Assembly: GCF_021295095.1 (NCBI RefSeq)
Contig: NZ_JAJLQX010000009.1
Coordinates: forward strand, 47,342-111,341
Source: Phocaeicola oris
GTDB lineage: Bacteria > Bacteroidota > Bacteroidia > Bacteroidales > Bacteroidaceae
DNA: 64,000 nucleotides
Reading direction: 5' to 3'
The notes beneath the pieces are model-generated. The model was not told where the DNA came from. It saw only the letters and a program-made list of their open reading frames with translations, and did no database searches. How positions within the stretch are numbered: position 1 is the stretch's first letter; every line of letters starts with the position of its first letter. The translations under genes and the position numbers were made by a program. Below are positions 1-9,044 of this stretch, piece after piece.

Positions 1-732
1 GATGGTTTTGTTCCACGAGAGGTTCTGTCCCACCTTGAAGCGCACGGCGGTGAGGGCATAATGAAAGCAAAGGTTGGTTTCGGGAGCGGTTCCCTGCTCG
101 GCATAGTGTACCTCGCCCGAGCAGGCGGTCATCAGGTCTTTCTGGTTCTTCACGTCAGGCTCCACCTCGAAATCCACGTATGGCGTGCCCGAATGGTCGG
201 CAGGCGAAAGTTTGAGCTTGTTGTCGGAGCCTGTAATCCGTGGCGCAACAGCAAAGAACTTACCATAGGGCTTTTCCCACGACCACAGTATGGGATTGAC
301 AAGGATACCGTCGGGGGTAGTGTCCTCATTGTAGAACCACACCGTTGTGCCGAGATTGCCCGTCGCCGTGCCACGGTAACCGATGGAGCTGAAATGGTCG
401 AGCGTGGTGGCTCGGGTCTGTGCCTTATCGTTTATCCGCACGGGATGGATGCCTGCCACAGTGGTTTCGATGAGGCAGGCATCGTTGGCTCCCGCTACAG
501 AGAGTTTCTGCGAGGTGAGGTCTTCGAGCGTGAGGGACTGCACGGCAAGTCCCTCACCAAAGGCGGCGTTGTCTTGAGCTTCGCGCTGCGCGTTGCTCAC
601 GTGGAAGATTACGGCAACACCCTTATCATCACCGCTCTGGCGACCATCAGCGGGGTCGTCGCTGGTACATGAGATTAGCATGATCAATGAGGTTAGCATA
701 CTCGAAAATAACAAAATCTTTGTTGTTTTCAT
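1..732 (-). CDS. Fimbrillin-family lipoprotein, 5' part only
   Basis: An open frame of 244 codons without a stop runs off the left edge, so this is the N-terminal part of a longer protein. It opens with MKTTKILLF, a hydrophobic stretch and a lipobox LISC (Cys near residue 23), followed by acidic/Ser linker residues, which fits an outer-membrane lipoprotein. Downstream motifs such as TVWFYNEDTTPDG, PYGKFFAVAP and YVDFEVEPDVKNQKDL resemble fimbrillin-like (Mfa/FimB-type) proteins, which are surface or pilus subunits of Bacteroidales. An upstream ATG at 740 is out of frame and closes at once, so 732 is the start. GC content is about 57% in the first 60 bases, clearly above the rest of the window, which suggests a recently acquired or separately evolving locus. 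Family assignment is from motif memory; the exact role is unknown. Confidence 0.75.
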   Translation of the reverse strand, partial: MKTTKILLFSSMLTSLIMLISCTSDDPADGRQSGDDKGVAVIFHVSNAQREAQDNAAFGEGLAVQSLTLEDLTSQKLSVAGANDACLIETTVAGIHPVRINDKAQTRATTLDHFSSIGYRGTATGNLGTTVWFYNEDTTPDGILVNPILWSWEKPYGKFFAVAPRITGSDNKLKLSPADHSGTPYVDFEVEPDVKNQKDLMTACSGEVHYAEQGTAPETNLCFHYALTAVRFKVGQNLSWNKTI

Positions 733-844
733 TGTTTCATTTCTTTTTTGCTTGTTTAATGTTATTATTTTATTTCCTGAATGTTCTGTTTTAACACAAT
801 AAAAATGCTCTTATTTCGCGGTATTGTGTCGTGAAGAAAACACA

Positions 845-886
845 TAAAAAAAGGCAAAGGACATCCTTTTGGAATGCCTTTGCCTG
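845..886 (-). terminator. Hairpin with T-run in the fimbrillin gene leader
   Basis: Arms AGGCAAAGG (852-860) and CCTTTGCCT (877-885) pair, with further inner pairing, and on the minus strand the stem is followed by seven T residues. It lies 113 bp upstream of the fimbrillin-like start, so it either ends a transcript coming from the right or acts as a leader attenuator. Confidence 0.7.
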
Positions 887-956
887 CTATGTTTGTGGCA
901 CGCTTACGCGCGCGTATAAAAAGACGGAAAAATGTGCCTAAGTATGGGCGGTTAGA

Positions 957-992
<36 letters not shown>

Positions 993-993
993 G

Positions 994-1022
994 CAAATTA
1001 TTTGGAACGGCCAAATAATTTG
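994..1022. repeat. Perfect 12-bp inverted repeat beside the GT tract
   Basis: CAAATTATTTGG (994-1005) and CCAAATAATTTG (1011-1022) are exact reverse complements with a 5-base loop. There is no strong T-run after it on either strand, so an operator or cruciform fits better than a terminator. Confidence 0.85.
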
Positions 1023-1300
1023 TCTTAAAATTCACGTTATGATTAAAATAGTTTCGCACTTTACACATTTATATAATAGGATGTAAATCACCACGTTGAT
1101 GATTTCGGTGGTAAAAATAAATATAAAGTTTGAATTGGGCAAAGAAAAACAGAATTTTTTCGAATTCACATAAATTTATTCAAAAAAAGATAAATCTTTT
1201 CAATAAATAAATTTTGATTGTTCAATATAGAATCTCCATTAACCAATCAACAGCCAAACATTAAAAAGATAAAATACTAAACAGACACAGACAAACGAGT

Positions 1301-1350
1301 AAAGTGATACGAATGAGTTGAACGATTCATGCGGATGAGTTTACCAACTT
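1301..1350. repeat. 22-bp phased palindrome array, copy A (two units)
   Basis: Cores TACG at 1308 and TGCG at 1330 are exactly 22 bp apart, each followed by a matching ATGAGTT arm. The left end is AAAGTGATACG, as in the larger arrays. This is a short or decayed member upstream of glnS. Confidence 0.75.
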
Positions 1351-1404
1351 ATCAGTATCTATTTAAAATTTTAATTATATAAGGTATAAACCAAAATTTA
1401 TCCG

Positions 1405-1412
1405 TAATTTTG
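1405..1412 (+). promoter_or_regulatory. -7 box TAATTTTG for glnS operon
   Basis: Matches the Bacteroidetes -7 consensus TAnnTTTG, 34 bp before the glnS ATG. A -33 TTTG is not obvious. Confidence 0.6.
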
Positions 1413-1445
1413 CAAACTAACAGAAAACGATAAATCATAGAAGAT

Positions 1446-3176
1446 ATGAACACTACAGAAAATACCGAAAAGAAAAATCTGAATTTTATAGAACAAGCAG
1501 TTGAAAAAGATATAACAGAAGGGAAAAACGGAGGAAGAGTTCAAACTCGTTTTCCACCGGAACCTAACGGTTATCTCCACATCGGTCATGCTAAAGCTAT
1601 TTGTCTGGATTTCGGTATAGCAAAAAAATATGACGGTGTATGCAATCTCCGCTTCGATGATACCAATCCAACGAAAGAAGACATGGAATATGTCGACGCA
1701 ATTAAAGAAGATATAGAATGGTTAGGATTTAAGTGGGAACACGAATATTACGCTTCTGATTATTTTCAGGAGTTATGGGATTTTGCTATCCGTTTAATAA
1801 AACAGGGCAAAGCATACATTGATGAGCAGACATCCGAACAGATTGCAAAGCAAAAAGGAACACCTACCCAACCGGGTACAAACAGTCCTTATCGAGACCG
1901 TCCTATTGAAGAGAGTCTGAAACTTTTCCAAATGATGAATGCCGGTGAAATAGAAGAAGGAAAGATGGTTCTCCGTGCCAAGATTGATATGAAAAGTCCG
2001 GATATGCAGTTCCGCGACCCTATTATATATAGAGTCATCAAAACTCCTCATCATCGAACCGGCGACAAATGGAAAGCTTATCCTATGTACGATTTTGCAC
2101 ATGGACAGAGCGACTATTTTGAAGGGGTAACACATTCGCTTTGCACTTTAGAATTCGTTCCTCACCGTCCGCTCTATAATTTATTTGTCGACTGGGTAAA
2201 AAATGAAAAAGATTTGGATGACAATCGTCCGCATCAGTATGAATTCAATAAATTGAACCTGAATTACACCTTGATGAGTAAGCGTAATTTGCTCATTTTA
2301 GTCAAAGAACATTTAGTTAATGGCTGGGACGATCCCCGAATGCCGACCATTTGCGCATTCCGTCGTCGTGGATATTCTCCGGAATCCATCCGGAAATTTA
2401 TTGATAAAATTGGTTATACCACCTATGATGCCCTAAACGACTTTGCCCTTTTGGAGAGTGTTGTTCGCGATGACCTCAATACTCGTGCTACCAGAGTATC
2501 TGCCGTATTACATCCTATAAAACTTGTCATTACTAATTACCCTGAAGGACAAGTTGAAGAAATGGAAGCTGTCAATAATCCGGAAGATCCTCATGCCGGT
2601 TCACATACTATTGCCTTTGCTCGCGAAATATGGATTGAGCAAGACGACTTTATGGAAGTTGCTCCCAAAAAATATTTTCGTATGACTCCCGGACAGGAAG
2701 TTCGATTAAAAAATGCATACATTGTTAAATGTACAGGCTGTAAAAAAGATGAGCAAGGCCGCATTATTGAAGTATATGCCGAATACGATCCGGATTCAAA
2801 ATCGGGTATGCCGGGGAGTAATCGCCGAGTAAAAGGGACACTTCATTGGGTAAGTTGCAACCATTGTCTGCGTGCAGAAGTTCGGCTGTACGACCGCTTA
2901 TGGAATGTAGAAAATCCACGTGATGAAATGGAAGTTATCAAAGAAAAACAAGGCTGTGATTCTTTGGAAGCAATGAAACAAATGATTAATCCGGACTCTT
3001 TACATACACTCTCCAATTGCTATGTAGAGACTTTCCTTAAGAATGCTAAGCCTTTGGATTATCTACAATTCCAGCGCATTGGATATTTTAATGTTGATAA
3101 AGATTCTACTCCGGATCATTTAATCTTCAACAGAACCGTTTCTTTGAAAGATACCTGGAATAAAATTAATAAATAG
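1446..3176 (+). CDS. glnS: Glutaminyl-tRNA synthetase
   Basis: Class I aminoacyl-tRNA synthetase that charges tRNA-Gln with glutamine. The HIGH signature is at residues 45-48 (within GYLHIGHAKA) and the second signature is MSKR near residues 277-280, placed as in bacterial GlnRS. A Cys-rich insert (CTGCKK near 428 and CNHC near 472) interrupts the anticodon-binding beta-barrel region. At 576 aa it is close to the family length. It is first gene of an apparent operon: the TPR gene begins 3 bases after its stop and dedA overlaps that gene. Confidence 0.97.
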   Translation: MNTTENTEKKNLNFIEQAVEKDITEGKNGGRVQTRFPPEPNGYLHIGHAKAICLDFGIAKKYDGVCNLRFDDTNPTKEDMEYVDAIKEDIEWLGFKWEHEYYASDYFQELWDFAIRLIKQGKAYIDEQTSEQIAKQKGTPTQPGTNSPYRDRPIEESLKLFQMMNAGEIEEGKMVLRAKIDMKSPDMQFRDPIIYRVIKTPHHRTGDKWKAYPMYDFAHGQSDYFEGVTHSLCTLEFVPHRPLYNLFVDWVKNEKDLDDNRPHQYEFNKLNLNYTLMSKRNLLILVKEHLVNGWDDPRMPTICAFRRRGYSPESIRKFIDKIGYTTYDALNDFALLESVVRDDLNTRATRVSAVLHPIKLVITNYPEGQVEEMEAVNNPEDPHAGSHTIAFAREIWIEQDDFMEVAPKKYFRMTPGQEVRLKNAYIVKCTGCKKDEQGRIIEVYAEYDPDSKSGMPGSNRRVKGTLHWVSCNHCLRAEVRLYDRLWNVENPRDEMEVIKEKQGCDSLEAMKQMINPDSLHTLSNCYVETFLKNAKPLDYLQFQRIGYFNVDKDSTPDHLIFNRTVSLKDTWNKINK

Positions 3177-3179
3177 CAA

Positions 3180-4679
3180 ATGAATTACGATACTTCGTCA
3201 CAATTTGAAAATAAAGAATTTAAAGAAATCTTAAACACTTATGAAGAAAGTGTAAGAAACAAATCATCAGTCTATTTAGATGCTGATAAATTTATCGACA
3301 TTGCACAGTATTATATAGAGAATAACAGAGATGAAGAAGCCCAACAAGCGTATGATATGGGATTAAGTATTCATCCAAATGACACTGATATACTTGTCTA
3401 TAAAACTTATAACACCATCCAAAACGGCGATTTAGAGAAAGCATATCAAATATACGATCTTATTGAAGATAAGGATAATCGGGATGTGAAAAACCTGAAA
3501 GCTTTACTCTTGATAGTAGAAAATCGATTGGAAGAAGGAGATCGAATCTTTGAGGAAATAGCAAAAGAAGATAATTACTCTGTTGATACATTAACCGAAA
3601 TTCTGGCTAACTATATAGACTTTGGGATAGAAGACTTAGCCTCCAAATGGTTGAGCTTTATCCGTGAAAAAGGTTACGACTATACTAAAAACGAACGTTT
3701 GACAGAAGTACTAAGTAATTACTATTTAACATTCGATGATTATGATCAAGCCATTCCCTTATTAAAAAAGCTGATAGATAAACATCCATATACCATTAAT
3801 TACTGGATAGAATTAGCCAATTGCTATGTCAAAGAAAGCAGATTCGCCGAAGCCGATGAAGCCTTAGATTACGCTCTGGCCATCAATGATAAAGAACCTT
3901 CTGTTTTAGAACTAAAAGGTGGATGTAGCTTTGAGAAAAATGATTATCAGAAAGCAGAAGAATACTATCTCCGATTAGAGAAAATAGACTCCAATAAACC
4001 AAAAGTATGGTATTACCTTGCCAAGGTCTATTCAAATATGGGGCGAAAAGACAAAACGATAGAATACAGCTTCAAGATTGTCGATAGCCGAGATGCCAGT
4101 GATTACATCCGTTCGCTGGCATATCATGATTTGGCTAACCTTTTTGGATATGCCCACCGCTTTAAAAAAGGTTTGGATTTCATTGAAAAAGCTATAAAAC
4201 TGAACAAAGACAATCCGGCTTTTTATGTTACAAAAGGTTGCCTGCAAATTCTTAGAAAAGAAAAAGAGCAAGGTAGGGAATCGTTTATAAAAGCTATACA
4301 CACCATTCATAAAGGCAATAAAGAAGAAGAATTCTCTATATGGATGATGATAGCTACTTCATTCTTTGACACTGGTATGTACAAGGATGCCATAAAGATT
4401 TTTGAAAAAATAGAAAAGAAATATGCTGATAAGAATCAGCATTGTTACCTATTCCTTGCATATTGCAACTACCGGATAAAAAATTTTTTGAATTGTACGC
4501 ATTATCTCGCTCTACTAAAAAATGCAGAGCCTCAACTTTATGATCAACTGGGAACGGACAATGATCCTATTGGTGATCCTAACTTTTCGGAATCTGTTTC
4601 AAGTATTAAGCGGGATGTGGCATTAGGTAAAATTGATTTATCAACATTTGAAGATATGAATAATTTATGGAATCTGTAG
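3180..4679 (+). CDS. Tetratricopeptide-repeat protein
   Basis: A 499-residue protein built almost wholly of TPR-like helical pairs (for example EEAQQAYDMGLSIHPND, FAEADEALDYALAIN and YKDAIKIFEKIEKKY). No signal peptide or catalytic domain is visible, so it is probably a cytoplasmic scaffold or adaptor. It starts 3 bases after glnS and overlaps dedA by 13 bases, so the three are probably co-transcribed. No specific partner can be named from sequence. Confidence 0.85.
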   Translation: MNYDTSSQFENKEFKEILNTYEESVRNKSSVYLDADKFIDIAQYYIENNRDEEAQQAYDMGLSIHPNDTDILVYKTYNTIQNGDLEKAYQIYDLIEDKDNRDVKNLKALLLIVENRLEEGDRIFEEIAKEDNYSVDTLTEILANYIDFGIEDLASKWLSFIREKGYDYTKNERLTEVLSNYYLTFDDYDQAIPLLKKLIDKHPYTINYWIELANCYVKESRFAEADEALDYALAINDKEPSVLELKGGCSFEKNDYQKAEEYYLRLEKIDSNKPKVWYYLAKVYSNMGRKDKTIEYSFKIVDSRDASDYIRSLAYHDLANLFGYAHRFKKGLDFIEKAIKLNKDNPAFYVTKGCLQILRKEKEQGRESFIKAIHTIHKGNKEEEFSIWMMIATSFFDTGMYKDAIKIFEKIEKKYADKNQHCYLFLAYCNYRIKNFLNCTHYLALLKNAEPQLYDQLGTDNDPIGDPNFSESVSSIKRDVALGKIDLSTFEDMNNLWNL

Positions 4680-5290
4680 CTTTTATACAATGGTGTATGG
4701 AGCATCTCAATTATTGGACCATCACATTACTAATGGCAATTGAGAGTTCGTTCATCCCTTTTCCTTCCGAGGTTGTTATACCTCCTGCTGCCTATAAAGC
4801 AGCTACCGGCGGAGAATTAAATACTTTTCTAATCATAATATCGGGTACTTTGGGAGCTGCTATTGGTGCATTAATCAACTATTCCCTTGCATATTTCTTA
4901 GGACGTCCTATCATTTACAAATTTGCGAATAGTCGATTAGGCCATATATGCTTAATTGACGAACAAAAAGTTCAGAAAGCAGAAAACTATTTCGATGAAC
5001 ATGGCGCTTTATCCACTTTCGTTGGCAGATTAATCCCGGCTATTCGACAACTTATTTCCATTCCGGCAGGCTTAGCAAAGATGAAACTTTCAAAGTTTTT
5101 GCTCTATACTATTCTCGGTGCCGGTATTTGGAATTCTATTCTTGCCGGAATCGGTTATTACTTAGAATCTGTTGTCCCCGAAAACCAATTGTTGGAAACA
5201 GTTACAAAATACAGCCATCAAATAGGATATTGCTTCATCGCAATAGGAATAGGAATTGTATTATACCTTATATATAAAGGAAGAAAATAG
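4667..5290 (+). CDS. DedA-family membrane protein
   Basis: A 207-residue integral membrane protein of the DedA/SNARE-associated (VTT) family. It shows the N-terminal hydrophobic hairpin with the IPFPSEVVIPPAA segment and the family motif FVGRLIPAIRQLISIPAG, whose Arg residues are conserved in DedA proteins. Members are implicated in polyprenyl-phosphate or lipid flipping and membrane homeostasis; the substrate here is inferred only from family. It overlaps the upstream TPR gene by 13 bases and is followed by a terminator. Confidence 0.88.
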   Translation: MESVAFIQWCMEHLNYWTITLLMAIESSFIPFPSEVVIPPAAYKAATGGELNTFLIIISGTLGAAIGALINYSLAYFLGRPIIYKFANSRLGHICLIDEQKVQKAENYFDEHGALSTFVGRLIPAIRQLISIPAGLAKMKLSKFLLYTILGAGIWNSILAGIGYYLESVVPENQLLETVTKYSHQIGYCFIAIGIGIVLYLIYKGRK

Positions 5291-5294
5291 AAAA

Positions 5295-5327
5295 GAGGCT
5301 GCCAAAATTTAGCAGCCTCCTATTTTT
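5295..5327. terminator. Bidirectional terminator between dedA and the convergent GMP gene
   Basis: GAGGCTGC (5295-5302) pairs with GCAGCCTC (5312-5319). T-rich sequence follows on the plus strand and four T residues follow on the minus strand, serving two converging genes. Confidence 0.8.
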
Positions 5328-6390
5328 ATTCAGTAGAAAAATCTTTTATACGTTGCTCCTCTGTCAATCGGCAAATAAGTAACTCTCCATTTTTCTCGGC
5401 AATAATGTACCCTTCTAATCCTTGAACAACTACCTTTTTCTCCTCGGTCGCATGAATAACACAGTTTCGTGTTTCATATAATTTGATGTTCGGTCCTATA
5501 GAAGTATTGTTATGCGCGTCTCTCGAAGTATTTTCGTGCAAAGATCCCCATGTACCTAAATCACTCCAACCAAAATCGGCAGGATAAACAAATATTTCAT
5601 CCGCCTTTTCCATCACAGCATAATCGATGGATATATTCTCGCACATTGGAAACATTTCATTTATTTTTTTTTGTTCCTCTGATGTAAAATAATAAGGAGT
5701 CAAGGATTCAAATACTTTTGCTATGGCAGGCTCATACACTCGAATAGCATTTACAACCGTATGTACATTCCATATAAAGATGCCTGAATTCCAAAAATAA
5801 TTATCTTTAGAGATATATCGCTGAGCTGTAGCTTCATCTGGTTTTTCTTTAAATGAATCCACTCTATACACTTCGCTATTAACCGGAGACGCATAAGTCA
5901 AATCAGCTTCTATATATCCGTAACCGGTTTCCGGACGAGTCGGCTTCATTCCTAACGTAACGATAGCATCAGAATTTTCAGTAAAATCTAAAGCACCGGT
6001 TATTACACGCTGAAATTCAATTGTATTTAATACAATATGATCACTTGGAGAAACAACAATATTTGCTTCCGGATTGACTTTCTTTATTTTCCAACTGGCA
6101 TACGCGATACATGGAGCTGTATTTCTACGACATGGCTCACAGAGTATATGGTTTTCTTCCATCCAAGGTAACTGACTTTTCACAGTCTCTTTGTATTTTG
6201 CAGAAGTAACGATCCAAATGTTTTCATGTGGACAAATTTTATCAAAGCGATCAACAGTCATTTGCAACAGTGTCCTTCCACAGCCCAATATATCAATAAA
6301 CTGCTTTGGAAAATCCGGAGTACTCATAGGCCAGAATCGGCTACCAATACCTCCTGCCATGATAACTAAGTGATTGTTAGATAAACTCAT
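5326..6390 (-). CDS. manC: Mannose-1-phosphate guanylyltransferase
   Basis: Makes GDP-mannose from mannose-1-phosphate and GTP for glycan and GDP-fucose synthesis. The nucleotidyltransferase signature AGGIGSRFWPMSTPDFPKQF covers residues 12-31, and NSGIFIWN and DFGWSDLGTW motifs follow as expected. It is 354 aa, the short single-domain form without the C-terminal isomerase domain found in enterobacterial ManC. It stands alone and is convergent with dedA; the next gene upstream encodes a glycosyltransferase but has its own promoter. Confidence 0.92.
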   Translation of the reverse strand: MSLSNNHLVIMAGGIGSRFWPMSTPDFPKQFIDILGCGRTLLQMTVDRFDKICPHENIWIVTSAKYKETVKSQLPWMEENHILCEPCRRNTAPCIAYASWKIKKVNPEANIVVSPSDHIVLNTIEFQRVITGALDFTENSDAIVTLGMKPTRPETGYGYIEADLTYASPVNSEVYRVDSFKEKPDEATAQRYISKDNYFWNSGIFIWNVHTVVNAIRVYEPAIAKVFESLTPYYFTSEEQKKINEMFPMCENISIDYAVMEKADEIFVYPADFGWSDLGTWGSLHENTSRDAHNNTSIGPNIKLYETRNCVIHATEEKKVVVQGLEGYIIAEKNGELLICRLTEEQRIKDFSTE

Positions 6391-6413
6391 ATTCTATATA
6401 ATTTGCAATGTTG

Positions 6414-6421
6414 CAAAGATA
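6414..6421 (-). promoter_or_regulatory. -7 box TATCTTTG for the GMP gene
   Basis: On the minus strand TATCTTTG lies 23 bp before the ATG at 6390. Confidence 0.6.
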
Positions 6422-6627
6422 CACAAAGTTCTTATATAAACTAAATAAAAACATACAAACTAAAAAATTGCTGTATACCACAAAATTAATTGGAAACGAG
6501 AAATGCTCCCATAGAAAGCGGCATAACTTATATATCTAAAACTTTTACATGCTAACCAATAATTTTATATTTTAATAATATCAAAACAATCATAACATAC
6601 TACACTATGAAACTACATACATAGAAA

Positions 6628-7554
6628 TTACTTATTAAACCAAAGGCGAAGTAAAGTAGTTCCTTTAATATAACGCAGATATCTGGACTTAAAACATAAC
6701 CAGGTAACACGAATTTTATTCGTAAACGAAATATTCTTAACCGATCGGAAAACCTTATTTAAAGTAATAGAAGCATACTTTCGGATATGAGGATAGAGAT
6801 AAGGAAAACGACCGGCGTACGCAAACAGTTCATCAAGTACCGTGAAATAGCAACGAATATTGTACATTAATCGCTTTTCCGGAATCATAAACTCTTTAAC
6901 GATACGGTGCATTACCAAACTGCGCTTAATACATCCGACACGGTCGGACTGAATAAACAACAACGCGGTAAACAATTCATCGTCATGAACAATACCCGGA
7001 TAAAAACGGCAACCGGTTTCTTGAAGTGTCGTTCGTTTAATGAATAATAGCCATGGAACAGGCCGATAGGTACCGCTGTCAAGCATATTGTCGAATAAAG
7101 ATAACCCTTTGTATACTTCTATATCATTATATGGATCTGTACGATGATAATAGTTCAACTGTTTGTCAGTCCCTTTTTCGGAAACAACATCCCCGTCAAA
7201 GAAAGCAAAATTCAATTGTTGCTTCTTTGTAAAGCGATAAGCATTCTCCAACGCTTCGGGTTTCAATTCATCGGTACAATTCATAAAATAAACAAACTCT
7301 CCTGTAGCATGTTCCATTCCTAAATTCCGCGCGTCAGGTCGTCCTTTATGTGTTTGACTATACAACTGGATCCGTTCGTCTTCCGATACCAATCGCTCTA
7401 AATTTGTAAGACTTTCATCCGAAGAACCATCATTGATAAGAATAATTTCTATTTCCTTTAACGATTGACCGGTAACTGATCTTACTGCAGCCTCAACATA
7501 CGGAGCTGCATTATAAACGGTTATAATTATAGATACTTTCGGATAATCTGTCAT
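6628..7554 (-). CDS. Family 2 glycosyltransferase
   Basis: A 308-residue GT-A fold enzyme. The N-terminus VSIIITVYNAAPYVEAAVRS and the acidic segment LINDGSSDES are the classic GT2 nucleotide-sugar site, and the FDGDV segment near residue 120 may belong to the metal site. No transmembrane segment is visible. It stands alone beside manC, so a role in cell-surface glycan synthesis is plausible, but donor and acceptor cannot be told. GT2 genes without an operon are common in Bacteroides. Confidence 0.88.
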   Translation of the reverse strand: MTDYPKVSIIITVYNAAPYVEAAVRSVTGQSLKEIEIILINDGSSDESLTNLERLVSEDERIQLYSQTHKGRPDARNLGMEHATGEFVYFMNCTDELKPEALENAYRFTKKQQLNFAFFDGDVVSEKGTDKQLNYYHRTDPYNDIEVYKGLSLFDNMLDSGTYRPVPWLLFIKRTTLQETGCRFYPGIVHDDELFTALLFIQSDRVGCIKRSLVMHRIVKEFMIPEKRLMYNIRCYFTVLDELFAYAGRFPYLYPHIRKYASITLNKVFRSVKNISFTNKIRVTWLCFKSRYLRYIKGTTLLRLWFNK

Positions 7555-7585
7555 ATTCTATTCCTTTGTCGACAACGTAATTGCC

Positions 7586-7593
7586 CAAAGATA
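7586..7593 (-). promoter_or_regulatory. -7 box TATCTTTG for the GT2 gene
   Basis: Minus-strand consensus box 31 bp upstream of the ATG at 7554. Confidence 0.55.
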
Positions 7594-7707
7594 GAAAAAA
7601 GGAATGAATTTATCGTCCAAACGACTGATTTTATTTCTATACTTCATTATTAATAATGATCAAAACAGAATTCTATCGCCTATAAATATGATTTCAAAAA
7701 ATAATCC

Positions 7708-7715
7708 TACATTTG
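7708..7715 (+). promoter_or_regulatory. -7 box TACATTTG for the dicarboxylate transporter
   Basis: Plus-strand match to TAnnTTTG, 26 bp before the ATG at 7742. Confidence 0.6.
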
Positions 7716-7741
7716 TAAGTTAAGAAAATATCATAACTATT

Positions 7742-9040
7742 ATGATGGTTATACAACTTCTGATTGTACTACTGGCATTATATGTAGGCTCCCGATATGG
7801 TAGCTTAGCACTTGGAGCTATTTCCGGAATCGGACTTGCCATTCTTGTTTTTTGCTTCGGACTTAAGCCGGGAGTTCCTCCTACCGATGTAATTTACATT
7901 ATCATTGCTGCAGTAACATGCGCAGGAGTGATGCAGGCATCAGGTGGCATGAACTGGCTTATTCAAATAGCCGAGCGGCTGCTTCGCAAACATCCCGAAA
8001 GAATTACATTTTACGCTCCCCTTTGTACATTCTTCCTGACAGTTTTAGTAGGAACGGGGCATGTAGTATATACACTGATGCCTATTATATGTGATATAGC
8101 ACTCAAGAAAGGCATTCGTCCAGAGCGCCCTTGTGCAATTGCTTCCGTTGCATCGCAAGTTGGCATTACCAGTTCACCTATTGCTGCTGCAGTTGTTGCT
8201 TTCACTACCATCTCAGCACAAAACGGATTCAACATTTCTATACCACAAGTATTGTTAGTTACTATTCCTGCCAGTATTATTGGAATACTTTGCGCATCTG
8301 CTTGTTCGTATAAAAGAGGTAAAGATTTGGATAAGGATCCGGATTTTCAAAAACGCTGTGCTAATCCCGAGACCTATAAATATATGTACGACAACACAGC
8401 GACAGTTCTTGACAAAAAGATTTCCGCGGACTCCAAACATGCCGTATATATTTTCTTCACAGCCATAGCACTTATTGTAATGTTCGCATTCTCGCATATA
8501 GATATAAAGATGAACATCGTTATACAAATCATAATGCTTGCCACTGCCGCGTTAATGATTATTTTCTGCAAGGCCGACCCCAAAAAAGCAGTTGCCGGTT
8601 CTGTTTGGCAAAGCGGAATGGTTGCTGTGGTGGCTATATACGGAATTGCGTGGATGGCCGATACTTACTTTTCAAATTATCTTACTGAAATGCAAACTTC
8701 GCTTGGAGATATTGTCGCGAAATATAAATGGTCTATTGCTTTTGTTTTCTTTCTGGTCTCCATCTTAATAAATTCACAAGGTGCCGTAGTGGTTTCCATG
8801 CTTCCTCTTGCCTATTCGTTAGGTATACCTGGACCGGTACTACTGGGAGTGCTCCCAAGTGTATACGGATATTTCTTTATTCCAAACTACCCTTCGGACA
8901 TCGCAACAGTGAACTTCGACCGCTCCGGAACAACAAAAATAGGGAAATATTTACTAAACCACAGTTTTATGATGCCCGGATTGATAAGCGTAGGCGTCAC
9001 AACTGTGGTCTGTTACATTCTTTCAATGATAATCTACTAA
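7742..9040 (+). CDS. dcuB: Anaerobic C4-dicarboxylate transporter, DcuA/DcuB family
   Basis: A 432-residue inner-membrane carrier with many hydrophobic segments and the Dcu-family stretches GTGHVVYTLMPIICDIA, RPCAIASVASQVGITSSPIAAAV and YGYFFIPNYPSDIATVNFD. Dcu proteins exchange fumarate or aspartate for succinate during anaerobic growth, in keeping with fumarate respiration and succinate excretion in Bacteroides. Two ATGs are adjacent (7742 and 7745). The gene is convergent with the SQR-like gene, with only four bases between the two stops and no terminator, so the transcripts probably overlap. Confidence 0.92.
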   Translation: MMVIQLLIVLLALYVGSRYGSLALGAISGIGLAILVFCFGLKPGVPPTDVIYIIIAAVTCAGVMQASGGMNWLIQIAERLLRKHPERITFYAPLCTFFLTVLVGTGHVVYTLMPIICDIALKKGIRPERPCAIASVASQVGITSSPIAAAVVAFTTISAQNGFNISIPQVLLVTIPASIIGILCASACSYKRGKDLDKDPDFQKRCANPETYKYMYDNTATVLDKKISADSKHAVYIFFTAIALIVMFAFSHIDIKMNIVIQIIMLATAALMIIFCKADPKKAVAGSVWQSGMVAVVAIYGIAWMADTYFSNYLTEMQTSLGDIVAKYKWSIAFVFFLVSILINSQGAVVVSMLPLAYSLGIPGPVLLGVLPSVYGYFFIPNYPSDIATVNFDRSGTTKIGKYLLNHSFMMPGLISVGVTTVVCYILSMIIY

Positions 9041-9044
9041 CCAA

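Noticed and set aside
61-672. Plus-strand frame of 203 codons at the left edge
   Set aside because: It is the antisense of the fimbrillin-like gene, whose minus-strand frame has a lipoprotein signal and family motifs.
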